64,000 nt of DNA from Chryseobacterium sp. c4a (GCF_009900745.1 NZ_WXVU01000007.1:62001-126000), one strand, 5' to 3'. Positions 26,478-35,900 are shown, counted from the first letter of the stretch. Numbers and translations: made by a program. Notes: generated by a model from the sequence alone, not told the origin.

Positions 26478-26483
26478 TAACAG

Positions 26484-26515
26484 ATAACAGGTGATATTTC
26501 TTTATCACCTGTTAT
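26484..26515. terminator. Bidirectional terminator
   Basis: ATAACAGGTGATA (26484-26496) pairs perfectly with TATCACCTGTTAT (26503-26515); it separates convergent acyl-CoA dehydrogenase and DoxX genes. Confidence 0.85.
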
Positions 26516-26532
26516 TTATGAATATCCAGTTG

Positions 26533-26910
26533 TTATCCAACCAGGTTTTTATACTTTTCTCTATTGTCAATCAATATCCAGATATTAATCATAAATAGTA
26601 TACCGGAAATGCAAATGCCGGTAGGGGAAGGATCTCTGTAGACATTATGGATTAAGATTCCAGTTAACACTGGTAGGATGATGATCGCTGCTAACGCTCT
26701 TGTTTTTGGGAAGATAAATAACAGACCGCCAATGACCTCTACCGTACCTACGAGTGGTAGAAGCCAGCCTATTTCTCCAAAAGCTGCATATATTTTCATC
26801 TGAGCATCAGTAAGCTTAGGAACAGGATTATAATGAAAAAACTTATCTAATCCCGCATTGATAAACATAAGTCCAAACAGGAGGCAAATAATGAATTTTA
26901 TGATTTTCAT
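26533..26910 (-). CDS. DoxX family small membrane protein
   Basis: 125 residues, four hydrophobic helices, with FGLMFINAGLDKFFHYNP, GWLLPLVGTVEVIGGLLF and the remaining pattern of DoxX/DoxD-like proteins. Inner-membrane; function in this family is mostly unknown. Transcribed alone and divergent from the peptide relic at 27.07 kb. Confidence 0.82.
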   Translation of the reverse strand: MKIIKFIICLLFGLMFINAGLDKFFHYNPVPKLTDAQMKIYAAFGEIGWLLPLVGTVEVIGGLLFIFPKTRALAAIIILPVLTGILIHNVYRDPSPTGICISGILFMINIWILIDNREKYKNLVG

Positions 26911-27066
26911 GATTGATGATTTTATATCAAATGTAAAATAAAAATATGATTATATTGTTGTTTTGTTAATTAATATCAATTTTATTTGTGTTAATGATGT
27001 TGTTTTGGGTTTTTATGTTGTGTTATTATTTATGTTTTAAGGCAAACTAAACCCATAAATATTAAG

Positions 27067-27298
27067 TTGAAAAATCTTAAAAAATTAAACCGTTTAAACT
27101 TGAAAGAAATTTCACGGTGGTGTTGGAATAGAAAAATGTGACATCGTGCCGATTGGTGATCCATGTTTAGGAGGTACTGGAGGCGGTGGACAGGACTATG
27201 GATATTGTCCGGATATACAATCTAATATTCTTTGTACTGAAACTTTCCAAATGGTATACAACTTTATTGTGCTTCAGGTTTATAAGGTTTACAAATAA
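27067..27298 (+). pseudogene. Bacteriocin-like double-glycine leader peptide gene, frameshifted
   Basis: From TTG 27067 the frame gives LKNLKKLNRLNLKEIS, then shifts. If the C at 27115 is an extra base, the text continues GGVGIEKCDIVPIGDPC and on to TAA at 27296-27298, 75 codons in all. KNLKKLxRxxLKxIsGG is the leader and Gly-Gly cleavage site used by C39-peptidase exporters in Chryseobacterium-type bacteriocin-like peptides. The putative mature part has four cysteines (EKC, DPC, GYC, ILC) and a GGTGGGG stretch. The start codon is TTG where relatives begin MKNL, and I see only a weak ribosome site. It may be a real pseudogene or one sequencing error. A strong terminator follows directly. Confidence 0.72.
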
Positions 27299-27333
27299 AC
27301 TAAGGCTGCTTGTTAAAGCAGCCTTAGTTTATT
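27297..27333. terminator. Strong bidirectional terminator after the peptide relic
   Basis: AAACTAAGGCTGCTT (27297-27311) pairs perfectly with AAGCAGCCTTAGTTT (27316-27330), 15 bp with a 4-base loop. It starts at the stop codon of the relic and also serves the convergent permease gene. Confidence 0.88.
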
Positions 27334-27357
27334 CATTATTTATAGCTTAATTAGAAA

Positions 27358-28470
27358 TTAATCCATTTCCTTCAGAGTGATATTCTTCGATATTTTATAG
27401 CTTTTCTTCTTTTTATTAGGTTTTTCCTCTTCTCCAAGTAATCTTCCCCAAGGTTTTAAATCCTCCACTTTTTCGCAGATAATCTTAATAATAGCGATGG
27501 CGGGAATACAAAGAAACATTCCGGCAATTCCCCAAAGATGTTCTCCTAGAAGAATGCCTATAAAAGAAAATAAAGCATTGATTTTCACTCGGGAACCCAC
27601 CACGAAAGGAAGTACAATATTTCCATCTATAGCATGAATTCCAATATATCCTATTGCTACATAGATACATGTGGATGGGCTGGCGGTAGCAAATGCAATA
27701 AAACACGATATGAGAAGGGATATAAAAATACCTAAATAAGGAATTACATTTAATAACCCTGTTAAAACTCCTAAAAGAATAGCATATTTTACCCCTAAAA
27801 CGGTAAGTACTATAGAAGTAAGGATAGAGACAATAATGACCTGAAGGCAAAGCCCAAAGATGTATTTCTTGGTCATCACTCGAATTTCATTCACTGCTGA
27901 CTGAACACTTGCTTTATGTCTTTCATTAAAAACCGTTACAATAAAATTGTTGAGCAGTCTTCTGTAATTTAAAATAAAGATGAAAAACAGCGTAAAGAAA
28001 ATAATAAATCCAAATCCTGTTGAAAATATTCCGAAGGTAAATCCTAAAATAGCTCCTGAAGAAGACAAAAGCTTGTTCAGTCCCTGGTTAATATAATCTA
28101 CCTGCTCATCTACCTTTACATTAAAGGTCTTGGAAACCCAATGTTGAGCATTATTGAAAACAGTAGTAAACTGCTCTCTCAGATGAGGAAGGTCTTTACT
28201 GAAATCAGATAATTGATTGGTGAAAAAATAAATAATTCCCGCTAAAATAATCAACATAATAAATACAGAGGTCATTGTTGACATGGATCTTGGGAATCGT
28301 AAAGTTCTTTCCATGAAAGTGGCCGCCGGTAAAAACAGCATAGCCATTAGAAATGCGAAGAAAAAAGGAGCTAAAATGGTTTGCCCCAATGCTAAAAGAT
28401 ATCCGATCCCAATAATCGAAATAACTACAAGGGTAAGCTTGACAAGGAAGGGAAGTCTAAGAAAATTCAT
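27358..28470 (-). CDS. AI-2E family transporter (PerM/YdiK type)
   Basis: 370 residues with about seven to eight membrane helices, a central soluble loop (SDFSKDLPHLREQFTTVFNN) and the conserved C-terminal blocks GVLTGLLNVIPYLGIFIS and GEHLWGIAGMFLCIPAIAI. Members move varied small solutes or ions; the autoinducer-2 role is known only for some, so the substrate is open. The C-terminus is basic and cytoplasmic. Confidence 0.9.
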   Translation of the reverse strand: MNFLRLPFLVKLTLVVISIIGIGYLLALGQTILAPFFFAFLMAMLFLPAATFMERTLRFPRSMSTMTSVFIMLIILAGIIYFFTNQLSDFSKDLPHLREQFTTVFNNAQHWVSKTFNVKVDEQVDYINQGLNKLLSSSGAILGFTFGIFSTGFGFIIFFTLFFIFILNYRRLLNNFIVTVFNERHKASVQSAVNEIRVMTKKYIFGLCLQVIIVSILTSIVLTVLGVKYAILLGVLTGLLNVIPYLGIFISLLISCFIAFATASPSTCIYVAIGYIGIHAIDGNIVLPFVVGSRVKINALFSFIGILLGEHLWGIAGMFLCIPAIAIIKIICEKVEDLKPWGRLLGEEEKPNKKKKSYKISKNITLKEMD

Positions 28471-28595
28471 AATCTAAAATCTGCAGTGTGGAATAAAAAT
28501 AAGAAAAACCCGCCGAATTGAATAACTTTTATTCAAACAATGTGGATTTTTCTTTCTGCATATCAAATTTCATTCCTAAAGACTTCCATAAAAGC

Positions 28596-28628
28596 AGAAA
28601 CACGCTCTGAAATTCAGAACGTGTTTCT
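28596..28628 (-). terminator. Terminator of lon
   Basis: AGAAACACG-TCTGA pairs with TCAGA-CGTGTTTCT around a small loop with one internal mismatch (28596-28628). It lies just after the lon stop on the minus strand. Confidence 0.75.
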
Positions 28629-28659
28629 TATTGAGAAGTTAATATGTAAATAAATTGTT

Positions 28660-31065
28660 TTATTTTTCAATGGCGATGTCAATGACTTCCTCCATTCTGT
28701 TGACATAGTGTACTTTCAGATTCTTTAAATAATCTTTCTTAATTTCTTCTACATCTTTTCTGTTGGCTTCACAAAGAATAACATCTTTTACTCCCGCTCT
28801 GGTTGCTGCAAGAAGTTTTTCTTTAATACCACCTACAGGAAGTACTTTTCCTCTTAGGGTAATTTCTCCTGTCATCGCAAGGTGAGGTTTTATCTTTTTG
28901 TTTTTAAAAGAAGAAACCATTGAAGTCAGCATGGCAATTCCTGCAGAAGGCCCATCTTTAGGCGTTGCTCCTTCAGGAACGTGAACGTGGATGTTTTTCT
29001 TATCTAAATCTTCCTGTGCAATTCCCAATTCATCATGTTTAGCCTTAATGTATTCCAATGCAATCGTTGCAGATTCTTTCATTACAGTTCCCAGGTTTCC
29101 GGTCATTGTTAAAGCTCCTTTTCCGTTACTTAGAATACTTTCAATATATAAAATATCACCGCCAACACTTGTCCAGGCAAGACCTGTTACTACACCGGGA
29201 ACTCCTGTGATTTCAGAAAGACTTTTCGGTCTTGGAACTCCAAGAATTTCATCTACTTTTTCTACTGAAATTTTTGAGTCATATTCTTTTACCAATGCCG
29301 TTTGTAGTGCTACCCATCTTGCAACAGAAGCAATTCTTTTCTCTAAGGTTCTTACTCCACTTTCAGAAGTGTGTGCTTCAATAATATGTTTAAGTTCAGG
29401 ATTTCCAAGCTTGAATGATTTGGTATCCAAACCGTTTTCTTCCTGTTGTTTCTTGATCAAGTGTCTTTTGGCAATCTCAATCTTTTCTTCCAAAGTATAT
29501 CCTGCAATCTGAATAATTTCCGTTCTATCCAATAGCGGAGTCTGAATAGTAGAAAGTGAGTTGGCTGTTGCAATAAACATCACCTTAGACAAATCATATC
29601 CCATTTCAAGGAAGTTATCGTAGAAGGATTTATTTTGTTCAGGATCAAGAACTTCTAATAAGGCCGAACTAGGATCTCCATGAAGTCCCTGTCCTATTTT
29701 ATCAATCTCATCCAGAACAATTACCGGATTGGAAGTCCCTGACTTTTTGATCGATTGAAGGATTCTTCCGGCCATAGCACCAATATAGGTCTTCCTATGT
29801 CCACGGATTTCACTTTCGTCATGAAGTCCACCCAAAGATAGTCGAACATATTTTCTTCCTAGAGCATCTGCAATAGATTTACCCAACGAAGTTTTACCAA
29901 CTCCCGGAGGGCCTACCAATAATAGAATAGGAGATTTCATGTTGTTTTTTAACTTTAAAACAGCCATGTGCTCCAAAATTCTTTTCTTAATATCTTCAAG
30001 TCCAAAATGTGCTTTATCTAACACTTTTTCTGCTTTTGCAATATCAAAAATATCTTTGGTGTAGGTTTCCCATGGAAGATCCGTAAAGAAATCCAGATAA
30101 TTTCTCTGGACATTATAATCCGGAGAATTAGGATTCTGTCTTTGTAATCTGCCGATTTCCTTTTGGAAGTGTTCTTCTACTTCCTGGCTCCACTTCTTTG
30201 TTTTTGCCTTTGCAATAAGATCTGCTACATCGCTTTCCGGGCCACCACCTAATTCTTCTTGGATCGTTCTGATCTGTTGATTCAGGAAATATTCTCTTTG
30301 TTGCTTATCAAGGTCTTTTGACGTTTTTTGATGAATTTGATTTCGCAATTCAAGCTTTCTGAAGTCCTCATGCATCATTTCATAGCATTTGTTTGCTCTT
30401 TCCATCATACTTTTTTCTTCAAGCAGTCTTTGCTTTTCTAAAGATGGAAAGCTCGCGTTGGTGCAGATGAAATTCAGTAGATCATCATTATTATTGATGT
30501 TTTTGATCGCAAAATTAGCCGCATTAGGAATGTTGGGATCCAGCTCTATGATTTTCAAAGCCAGATCTTTTACATTTTCCAGTAATGCTTCATATTCCTC
30601 CTGATTTTTAGGCTTAGTGTCCTTTAGTTTTGTGATTTCAGCTTTGAAATAAGGTTGATTATCAACAATCTTCTTAATTTTAAACCTGTGAAAACCTTTG
30701 GTAATCGCTGTAATGTTACCTTCAGGAAGTTTGATGATCTTAATGATCTTTGCTAATGTACCGGTAGTGTAAATATCTTTTTCGGTAGGTTGTTCAAGAT
30801 CAGAATTTTTCTGGCTTACAATTCCAATGAAATCTCCGTTTTTCTGTGCTTCTTCAAGAAGTTGTATCGATGTTTTTCTTCCTGCAGTAATAGGGATTAC
30901 TACATTAGGGAACATCACCATATTTCTTACGGGAAGTATCGGGAATATTTTCTGTTCGGAATTCTTTTCAGTCTCCCCAAAATCGGAAAGATTGATTTCT
31001 TCAGTAACAATATCAAAACCGTCGCTGATCATTTCTTCTAAACTTATATCTTCAAATTCTGTCAT
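28660..31065 (-). CDS. lon: Lon, ATP-dependent protease La
   Basis: 801 residues in the usual order: N-terminal substrate domain (ILPVRNMVMFPNVVIPI), coiled-coil region, AAA+ domain with Walker A GPPGVGKT (from residue 385) and VIVLDEIDKIG, and the Ser-Lys protease domain with KDGPSAGIAM (catalytic S707). Degrades misfolded and short-lived regulatory proteins in the cytosol. A perfect 17-bp palindrome lies 9 bases upstream of the start and may be an operator (see separate entry). Divergent from the ppiD-like gene. Confidence 0.98.
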   Translation of the reverse strand: MTEFEDISLEEMISDGFDIVTEEINLSDFGETEKNSEQKIFPILPVRNMVMFPNVVIPITAGRKTSIQLLEEAQKNGDFIGIVSQKNSDLEQPTEKDIYTTGTLAKIIKIIKLPEGNITAITKGFHRFKIKKIVDNQPYFKAEITKLKDTKPKNQEEYEALLENVKDLALKIIELDPNIPNAANFAIKNINNNDDLLNFICTNASFPSLEKQRLLEEKSMMERANKCYEMMHEDFRKLELRNQIHQKTSKDLDKQQREYFLNQQIRTIQEELGGGPESDVADLIAKAKTKKWSQEVEEHFQKEIGRLQRQNPNSPDYNVQRNYLDFFTDLPWETYTKDIFDIAKAEKVLDKAHFGLEDIKKRILEHMAVLKLKNNMKSPILLLVGPPGVGKTSLGKSIADALGRKYVRLSLGGLHDESEIRGHRKTYIGAMAGRILQSIKKSGTSNPVIVLDEIDKIGQGLHGDPSSALLEVLDPEQNKSFYDNFLEMGYDLSKVMFIATANSLSTIQTPLLDRTEIIQIAGYTLEEKIEIAKRHLIKKQQEENGLDTKSFKLGNPELKHIIEAHTSESGVRTLEKRIASVARWVALQTALVKEYDSKISVEKVDEILGVPRPKSLSEITGVPGVVTGLAWTSVGGDILYIESILSNGKGALTMTGNLGTVMKESATIALEYIKAKHDELGIAQEDLDKKNIHVHVPEGATPKDGPSAGIAMLTSMVSSFKNKKIKPHLAMTGEITLRGKVLPVGGIKEKLLAATRAGVKDVILCEANRKDVEEIKKDYLKNLKVHYVNRMEEVIDIAIEK

Positions 31066-31074
31066 AATGGATGG

Positions 31075-31091
31075 AATGACAAATTGTCATT
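31075..31091. promoter_or_regulatory. Perfect 17-bp palindrome upstream of lon
   Basis: AATGACAA-A-TTGTCATT (8+1+8, no mismatch) ends 9 bases before the lon start codon. Symmetry, length and position fit a repressor operator rather than a terminator: there is no T run and the region is upstream of both divergent genes. Confidence 0.55.
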
Positions 31092-31264
31092 TTCGTATTT
31101 AATCGTTAAATGGATTTCTTATAATACGCCCTGAAAACGTGTGGTATATTATAATGTACTAGAATGCACAATACTTATGCCATTTGTTTTTTACGAAAAA
31201 ATATGGTCAAAATTTCCTTTTTTAGATAAACTTTAGGATTTAAAATTAAAATAAAGAACTTCTG

Positions 31265-31296
31265 TTTCTCTAATTTCTTAAAAATGTGTATTTTCG
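31265..31296 (+). promoter_or_regulatory. Candidate promoter of the ppiD-like gene
   Basis: TTTC at 31265-31268, a 20-base spacer and TATTTTCG at 31289-31296 approximate TTTG-N20-TAnnTTTG, with one mismatch in each box; a leader of about 25 bases would remain. Confidence 0.35.
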
Positions 31297-31325
31297 CAAA
31301 CTGATAAAAAACTATAATTTATAAA

Positions 31326-33476
31326 ATGGCAATTTTAGGACAGATTAGGAGTAAGCCTTGGCTTTTAATGGGAGTAATAGCCTTAGCGCTTTTGGCGTTC
31401 TTGGTGAACCCAGACAGTATCGACAAGGTTTTTGGTAAAAATCCTGACGTTTTAGGAAAAGTAAATGGTGAGAAAATCACCCGCGAAGAGTTTAATGATC
31501 AGCTTTTCGTGTTGCAGCAACAAGCTGAGCAGCAAGGTCGTCCAAAGAACGGTCTTGAGGAGCAGGCTTGGCAGTTACTTGTTCAATCTAAACTTATCAA
31601 GCAACAGTTTGAGAAATTGGGCTTTGAAATGACTGATGATTATTTCTGGAATCAGATCCAGTATGATCAGATGTTCGCTCAAAATCAGCAGTTTTTTGAT
31701 GAGAAGGGGAACTTTAAAACTCAAGAGCTTAAAAAAGAGATTGAAACATTACAGAACACTAATCCTCAGGGATATGCTCAATGGTTGAAAACAAGAAAAT
31801 CAATCGAGTATAGACTTATGGCAAGACAGGTGTTTACCAATGTTTCAGCAGGGATTACTACCGGTAAAAAAGAAGCTGAAGAATTGATGAAAGAAAGAGA
31901 TCAGCTTGCTGACATCGACTTTGTAAAGGTAGACTATGCAGCTTACCTTCAGAAAACAAAGATCAATGTTACTACAGAAGATCTTGCCAACTACATCAAG
32001 CAGCACCCGGTAATGTTCAAAGCTGAGCCTAGCAGAAACTTAGGTATTGTATTTTTCCCTTCTAAGCCAAGTGCAGCAGATGATGCAGCCGCTTTAAAGG
32101 AAATTACAAAATTATACTCAGGAGGTACAGATGCTAGCGGAGGTACTGAGAACTTCCAGAACACAAAGAATGATTCTATGTTTGTAATGGCAAACTCAGA
32201 TTCTCCTTTCAATCCTCAGTATGTAAAGCCTACACAATTGCCAGCTACTATACAAGGTCAAATCGCAACAGCTGCGGTAGGACAGACTTTTGGCCCATAT
32301 AAAGAACAAAATTTCTATGTAGTTTCTAAGCTTGTAGGTAAAAAGACTTCAGATTCTACATTATCAAGACATATCCTGATCGCTTTTAAAGGAAGCCCGG
32401 CAGGAGAAGGAGTATCGAGATCTAAAGAGCAGGCTAAGAAATTAGCAGATTCTATCGGAGCTATCGTAAAAGCTACACCAGCTAAATTTACAGAGTTCCT
32501 GAAGCTTTCAAATGATCCAAACTCTGCTGCACAAGGAGGTAGCCTTGGTTGGACAACTCCGGAAACACCTTTCGTACCAGAGTTTCTTACTTATTTGGCT
32601 AACAATCCTAAAGGAGCAACAGGTGTTGTGGAAACTCAATTTGGTTACCACATCATCAATATCGAAGATAAAAAATCTGGATCAATGGGGTATAAGGTGG
32701 CAAATCTTGTAAAAGAAATCAAGCCTTCAGACGCTACAGAAGCTGAAACAGATAAAAACGCTAGAAAATTCATCCAGCAGGTTCAAGGGAAATCTTTCAA
32801 CGATTTCGTCAATATTGCTAAGAAAGGAAACTTCCAATTCACTAATCCTAAAGCTGCGAAGAGATTCGAAGGTCAACTTCAGGGATTAGGTACTGAAAAA
32901 GACGGTGAAATCCTTACTTGGGCTTTTGATAAGAAAAGATCTAAAGGAGATACTGAATTATTCAATGTGGATGGAACAGGAGATAAAATTGTTGTATTCC
33001 TGAACGGAAAACAAGAAGCAGGTCTTGCTGATCCAGAATCTGTAAGAGATCAAATTGAAACAATTGTTAAAAATAAATTAGCTGCAAAACAAATTTCTGA
33101 TAAAATTGCAGGAGCTAAAGCTTCAGGTTTAGATCAGATTGCTACTATGTTTGCAACGACAAAACAATCTGCTCAGGTAAACCTATTAAACCCTTCAGTA
33201 GCTGGATCTATGGAGCCTAAAGTTGCTGGTGCAGCATTTGGTGTTGCAAAAGGTAAACTTTCTAACCCGGTTGAAGGAGGAACAGGAGTTTATGTATTGA
33301 TCAAAAAATCAGAAACAGTAAACAAACAACCTGGTGATCTTAAACAATTCACTGAGTCTATTTCTCAGAGAAATGCAGGAATGTTTGGTCAGGCTTGGTT
33401 GAAGAGTCTTCAGGATAACGCAGATATCCAAGACTATAGAATCGAGATCTGGAACAAGGTAGGAAATCAGCAATAA
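31326..33476 (+). CDS. PpiD/SurA-type periplasmic peptidyl-prolyl isomerase
   Basis: 716 residues. One N-terminal membrane anchor (about 14-30), a SurA-N-like chaperone domain (VNGEKITREEFNDQLFVLQ and on to about residue 190), and a parvulin domain near the middle (SRHILIAFKGSP through VVETQFGYHIINIEDKKSG, about residues 350-450). The layout matches PpiD, a membrane-anchored foldase at the SecYEG exit. Divergent from lon, which fits a protein-quality-control neighbourhood. Confidence 0.92.
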   Translation: MAILGQIRSKPWLLMGVIALALLAFLVNPDSIDKVFGKNPDVLGKVNGEKITREEFNDQLFVLQQQAEQQGRPKNGLEEQAWQLLVQSKLIKQQFEKLGFEMTDDYFWNQIQYDQMFAQNQQFFDEKGNFKTQELKKEIETLQNTNPQGYAQWLKTRKSIEYRLMARQVFTNVSAGITTGKKEAEELMKERDQLADIDFVKVDYAAYLQKTKINVTTEDLANYIKQHPVMFKAEPSRNLGIVFFPSKPSAADDAAALKEITKLYSGGTDASGGTENFQNTKNDSMFVMANSDSPFNPQYVKPTQLPATIQGQIATAAVGQTFGPYKEQNFYVVSKLVGKKTSDSTLSRHILIAFKGSPAGEGVSRSKEQAKKLADSIGAIVKATPAKFTEFLKLSNDPNSAAQGGSLGWTTPETPFVPEFLTYLANNPKGATGVVETQFGYHIINIEDKKSGSMGYKVANLVKEIKPSDATEAETDKNARKFIQQVQGKSFNDFVNIAKKGNFQFTNPKAAKRFEGQLQGLGTEKDGEILTWAFDKKRSKGDTELFNVDGTGDKIVVFLNGKQEAGLADPESVRDQIETIVKNKLAAKQISDKIAGAKASGLDQIATMFATTKQSAQVNLLNPSVAGSMEPKVAGAAFGVAKGKLSNPVEGGTGVYVLIKKSETVNKQPGDLKQFTESISQRNAGMFGQAWLKSLQDNADIQDYRIEIWNKVGNQQ

Positions 33477-33500
33477 TAAGAGATTCAAATCTATCAATAT

Positions 33501-33531
33501 AAAAGCGACAATTTTTTGTCGCTTTTTTTTG
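33501..33531 (+). terminator. Terminator of the ppiD-like gene
   Basis: AAAAGCGACA (33501-33510) pairs with TGTCGCTTTT, followed by a run of T to 33530. Confidence 0.88.
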
Positions 33532-33606
33532 TATTTAACGCAGAGCAATAAAGGAAAAGATTTATTTAAAATGTATTATATTTGCTTATTAGAAAAAAAT
33601 TAGCAA

Positions 33607-34557
33607 GTGAAGTTCAGTAAAGAATTAAAAGCTGGTGTGATTGCACTTCTAGCTATCGTAGGCTTTGTGGTGTTGTTTCAATTTATGAAAGGGAAAAGCC
33701 TTTTTACTACCGACAATATATTTTATGCAAAATATGACAATGTGGAAGGCCTTGCGCAGTCTTCGGCAGTTTCTATCAATGGTCTCAAAGTAGGACAGGT
33801 TGATAAGATTTTGCCTCAGACAGGGAAGGATGGCAAAATCAGTTTTGTTGTGAAAATTACGGTAGATAATAAATTCGAATTTTCAAAAAACTCAACGCTG
33901 GAAATTTTTGAACCGGGATTAATGTCCGGTAAAGAAATGAGAGTAAATTTGTCATACGGAGGAGCTACAGCCAAAGATGGTGATACTCTGAAAGGGGCTT
34001 TCAAACTGGGAACATTAGGAAGTCTTTCTTCTCAGGTTGGCCCGGTAAAAGACCAATTACAAGTTGTTTTACATAGAGTAGACTCTTTAATGGCCAATGC
34101 CAATCTGCTTGTAGATGCTCAGAACAGAGCAGAAATCAAAGCATTATTATCTAATCTTAATAAGACCGTAGGAGCGCTTCAAACAACTGCGGGGAGTGTA
34201 AACAGCCTGGTAGGTCATAACGATCCTAAACTTCAAAAAGTATTAGATGATGCGAGCCTTACTATGCAAAGTGGAAAAGTAACATTGGATAAATATGGAA
34301 ATCTTGCACAAAGTATCGATACCAAGCAATTAAATGCAACGATTGCTAATCTTGATGCTACTGTAGGAAAACTGAATCAGGTGATTGGAGGAATAGATAA
34401 AGGAGAGGGAAGCTTAGGAAAGCTGATGAAGGATGATCAATTGTACAATAATCTGAACTCAGCATCTTCTAATTTGAATTCATTGATTGAAGATATGAAA
34501 GCGAACCCTAAGAGATATATCAATTTCTCAGTTTTCGGTAAAAATAATAAAGACTAA
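33607..34557 (+). CDS. MCE (MlaD-like) lipid transport protein
   Basis: 316 residues from a GTG start (GTG AAG TTC AGT); no ATG is available nearby and the N-terminal anchor MKFSKELKAGVIALLAIVGF begins there. One MCE domain spans about residues 38-115 (NVEGLAQSSAVSINGLKVGQV), followed by a long helical region. MCE proteins bind lipid and work with MlaE/MlaF; that pair is at 14546-16107 here, about 18 kb away. TATATTTG at 33577-33584 fits a -7 box but no -33 box is seen. The next gene starts 8 bases on. Confidence 0.92.
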   Translation: MKFSKELKAGVIALLAIVGFVVLFQFMKGKSLFTTDNIFYAKYDNVEGLAQSSAVSINGLKVGQVDKILPQTGKDGKISFVVKITVDNKFEFSKNSTLEIFEPGLMSGKEMRVNLSYGGATAKDGDTLKGAFKLGTLGSLSSQVGPVKDQLQVVLHRVDSLMANANLLVDAQNRAEIKALLSNLNKTVGALQTTAGSVNSLVGHNDPKLQKVLDDASLTMQSGKVTLDKYGNLAQSIDTKQLNATIANLDATVGKLNQVIGGIDKGEGSLGKLMKDDQLYNNLNSASSNLNSLIEDMKANPKRYINFSVFGKNNKD

Positions 34558-34565
34558 TACGCCTT

Positions 34566-35897
34566 ATGCAGTACATCGATAACATTATTTTCCTGATTTT
34601 ATTAGTGGCAGGATTTGGGCTTTTTGCTAAGAGCCTGCTGAAGATCTATAGAAATATCAGGCTTGGTCACGAGATCAATAGAAACGACAGAAAATCTGAA
34701 CGCTGGAGCACTATGGCTAGAGTGGCTATGGGGCAAAGCAAGATGGTGAAACGTCCTGTTGCTGGGATTTTACACCTTTTCGTGTATGTAGGTTTTGTGA
34801 TTATCAATATAGAACTTATTGAAATTATTGTTGATGGACTGTTTGGAACGCACCGTTTCCTGGCTTTAGTCTTTGGAGACGGATTTTATAGTTTCTTTAC
34901 GGCGACCTTAGAAATTCTAGCTCTTCTAGTGGTAATAGGAGTCGTTGTATTTTTCATCAGAAGAAACTTTTACGGAGTTAAGAGATTAACGATGAAAGAG
35001 CTTTTCGGATGGCCAAAGCATGATGCCAACTGGATTCTAATCATCGAGTTTGCTTTAATGATGGCTTTCTTTAAGATGAATGCAGCGGATTGGGTGTTGC
35101 AGCAAAGAGGTTTATTGCCCGTACTTGGAAGCTTCCCAATAAGTTCCACAATTTTAGGGCCTGTTTTCAGTAATTTTGGTGAAGGTTTTTTACACTTTAC
35201 TGAAAAAGGAGCTTGGTGGTTCCACTTTGTAGGGATTCTTTTCTTTATGAATTATCTTTACTATTCAAAGCATTTGCACATTATTTTAGCTTTCCCAAGT
35301 ACTTGGTATGCTAATCTTGACAAAAAAGGGAAATTCAATAACCTTGATTCTGTCACCAAAGAAATCAAATTGATGATGGATCCTAATGCAGATCCTTATG
35401 CAGCTCCGGCTGAAGGGGAAGCAGATGCCGCTCCTTCCAAATTTGGAGCAGAAGATATCTTTGATCTTAATCAGGTACAATTGCTTAATGCCTATTCTTG
35501 TACAGAATGTGGACGTTGTACTTCTGTTTGCCCTGCTAATATTACAGGGAAAAAATTGTCTCCAAGATTAATCTTAATGAAGACCAGAGACCGATTGGAA
35601 GAAGTAGGACGAAACATCGATAAAAACGGAAAATTTGTTGACGACGGTAAAAAGTTGTTGAATGACTATATTACTAAGGAAGAACTTTGGGCTTGTACTA
35701 CATGTAATGCATGTACAGACGCTTGTCCTGTATTGTTGGATCCGCTTTCTATTATCTTTGAAATGAGAAGATTCCTGGTAATGGAACAGTCGGCTGCTCC
35801 ACAGGAACTGAATCTGATGATGACGAATGTGGAGAACAATGCTGCTCCTTGGCAGTACAACCAGGCTGACCGTCTGAACTGGGCCAATGAAAACTAA
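34566..35897 (+). CDS. Membrane-bound 4Fe-4S oxidoreductase subunit
   Basis: 443 residues. The N-terminal ~250 residues have about five membrane helices, resembling a cytochrome b-like or nitrate-reductase-gamma-like domain. Two ferredoxin clusters follow: CTECGRCTSVCP (from residue 312) and CTTCNACTDACP (from residue 377). Together with the next gene it forms a heterodisulfide-reductase/GlpC-like complex that would pass electrons to or from quinone. Physiological donor unknown. Confidence 0.9.
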   Translation: MQYIDNIIFLILLVAGFGLFAKSLLKIYRNIRLGHEINRNDRKSERWSTMARVAMGQSKMVKRPVAGILHLFVYVGFVIINIELIEIIVDGLFGTHRFLALVFGDGFYSFFTATLEILALLVVIGVVVFFIRRNFYGVKRLTMKELFGWPKHDANWILIIEFALMMAFFKMNAADWVLQQRGLLPVLGSFPISSTILGPVFSNFGEGFLHFTEKGAWWFHFVGILFFMNYLYYSKHLHIILAFPSTWYANLDKKGKFNNLDSVTKEIKLMMDPNADPYAAPAEGEADAAPSKFGAEDIFDLNQVQLLNAYSCTECGRCTSVCPANITGKKLSPRLILMKTRDRLEEVGRNIDKNGKFVDDGKKLLNDYITKEELWACTTCNACTDACPVLLDPLSIIFEMRRFLVMEQSAAPQELNLMMTNVENNAAPWQYNQADRLNWANEN

Positions 35898-35900
35898 ATA

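Larger units (their letters stand above)
26911..27357. other. Intergenic region containing a double-glycine peptide relic
   Basis: Bases 26911-27060 are strongly A/T-rich, a plausible promoter zone for both sides without a clear consensus. Bases 27067-27298 hold a frameshifted small peptide gene and 27297-27330 its terminator, both described separately. Confidence 0.7.

Noticed and set aside
27485..27850. 121-codon minus-strand frame within the AI-2E permease gene
   Set aside because: Same strand, other frame of a well-conserved gene; Tyr/Cys-rich nonsense composition.
28991..29512. 173-codon plus-strand frame inside lon
   Set aside because: Perfect antisense shadow of the conserved Lon protease domain.
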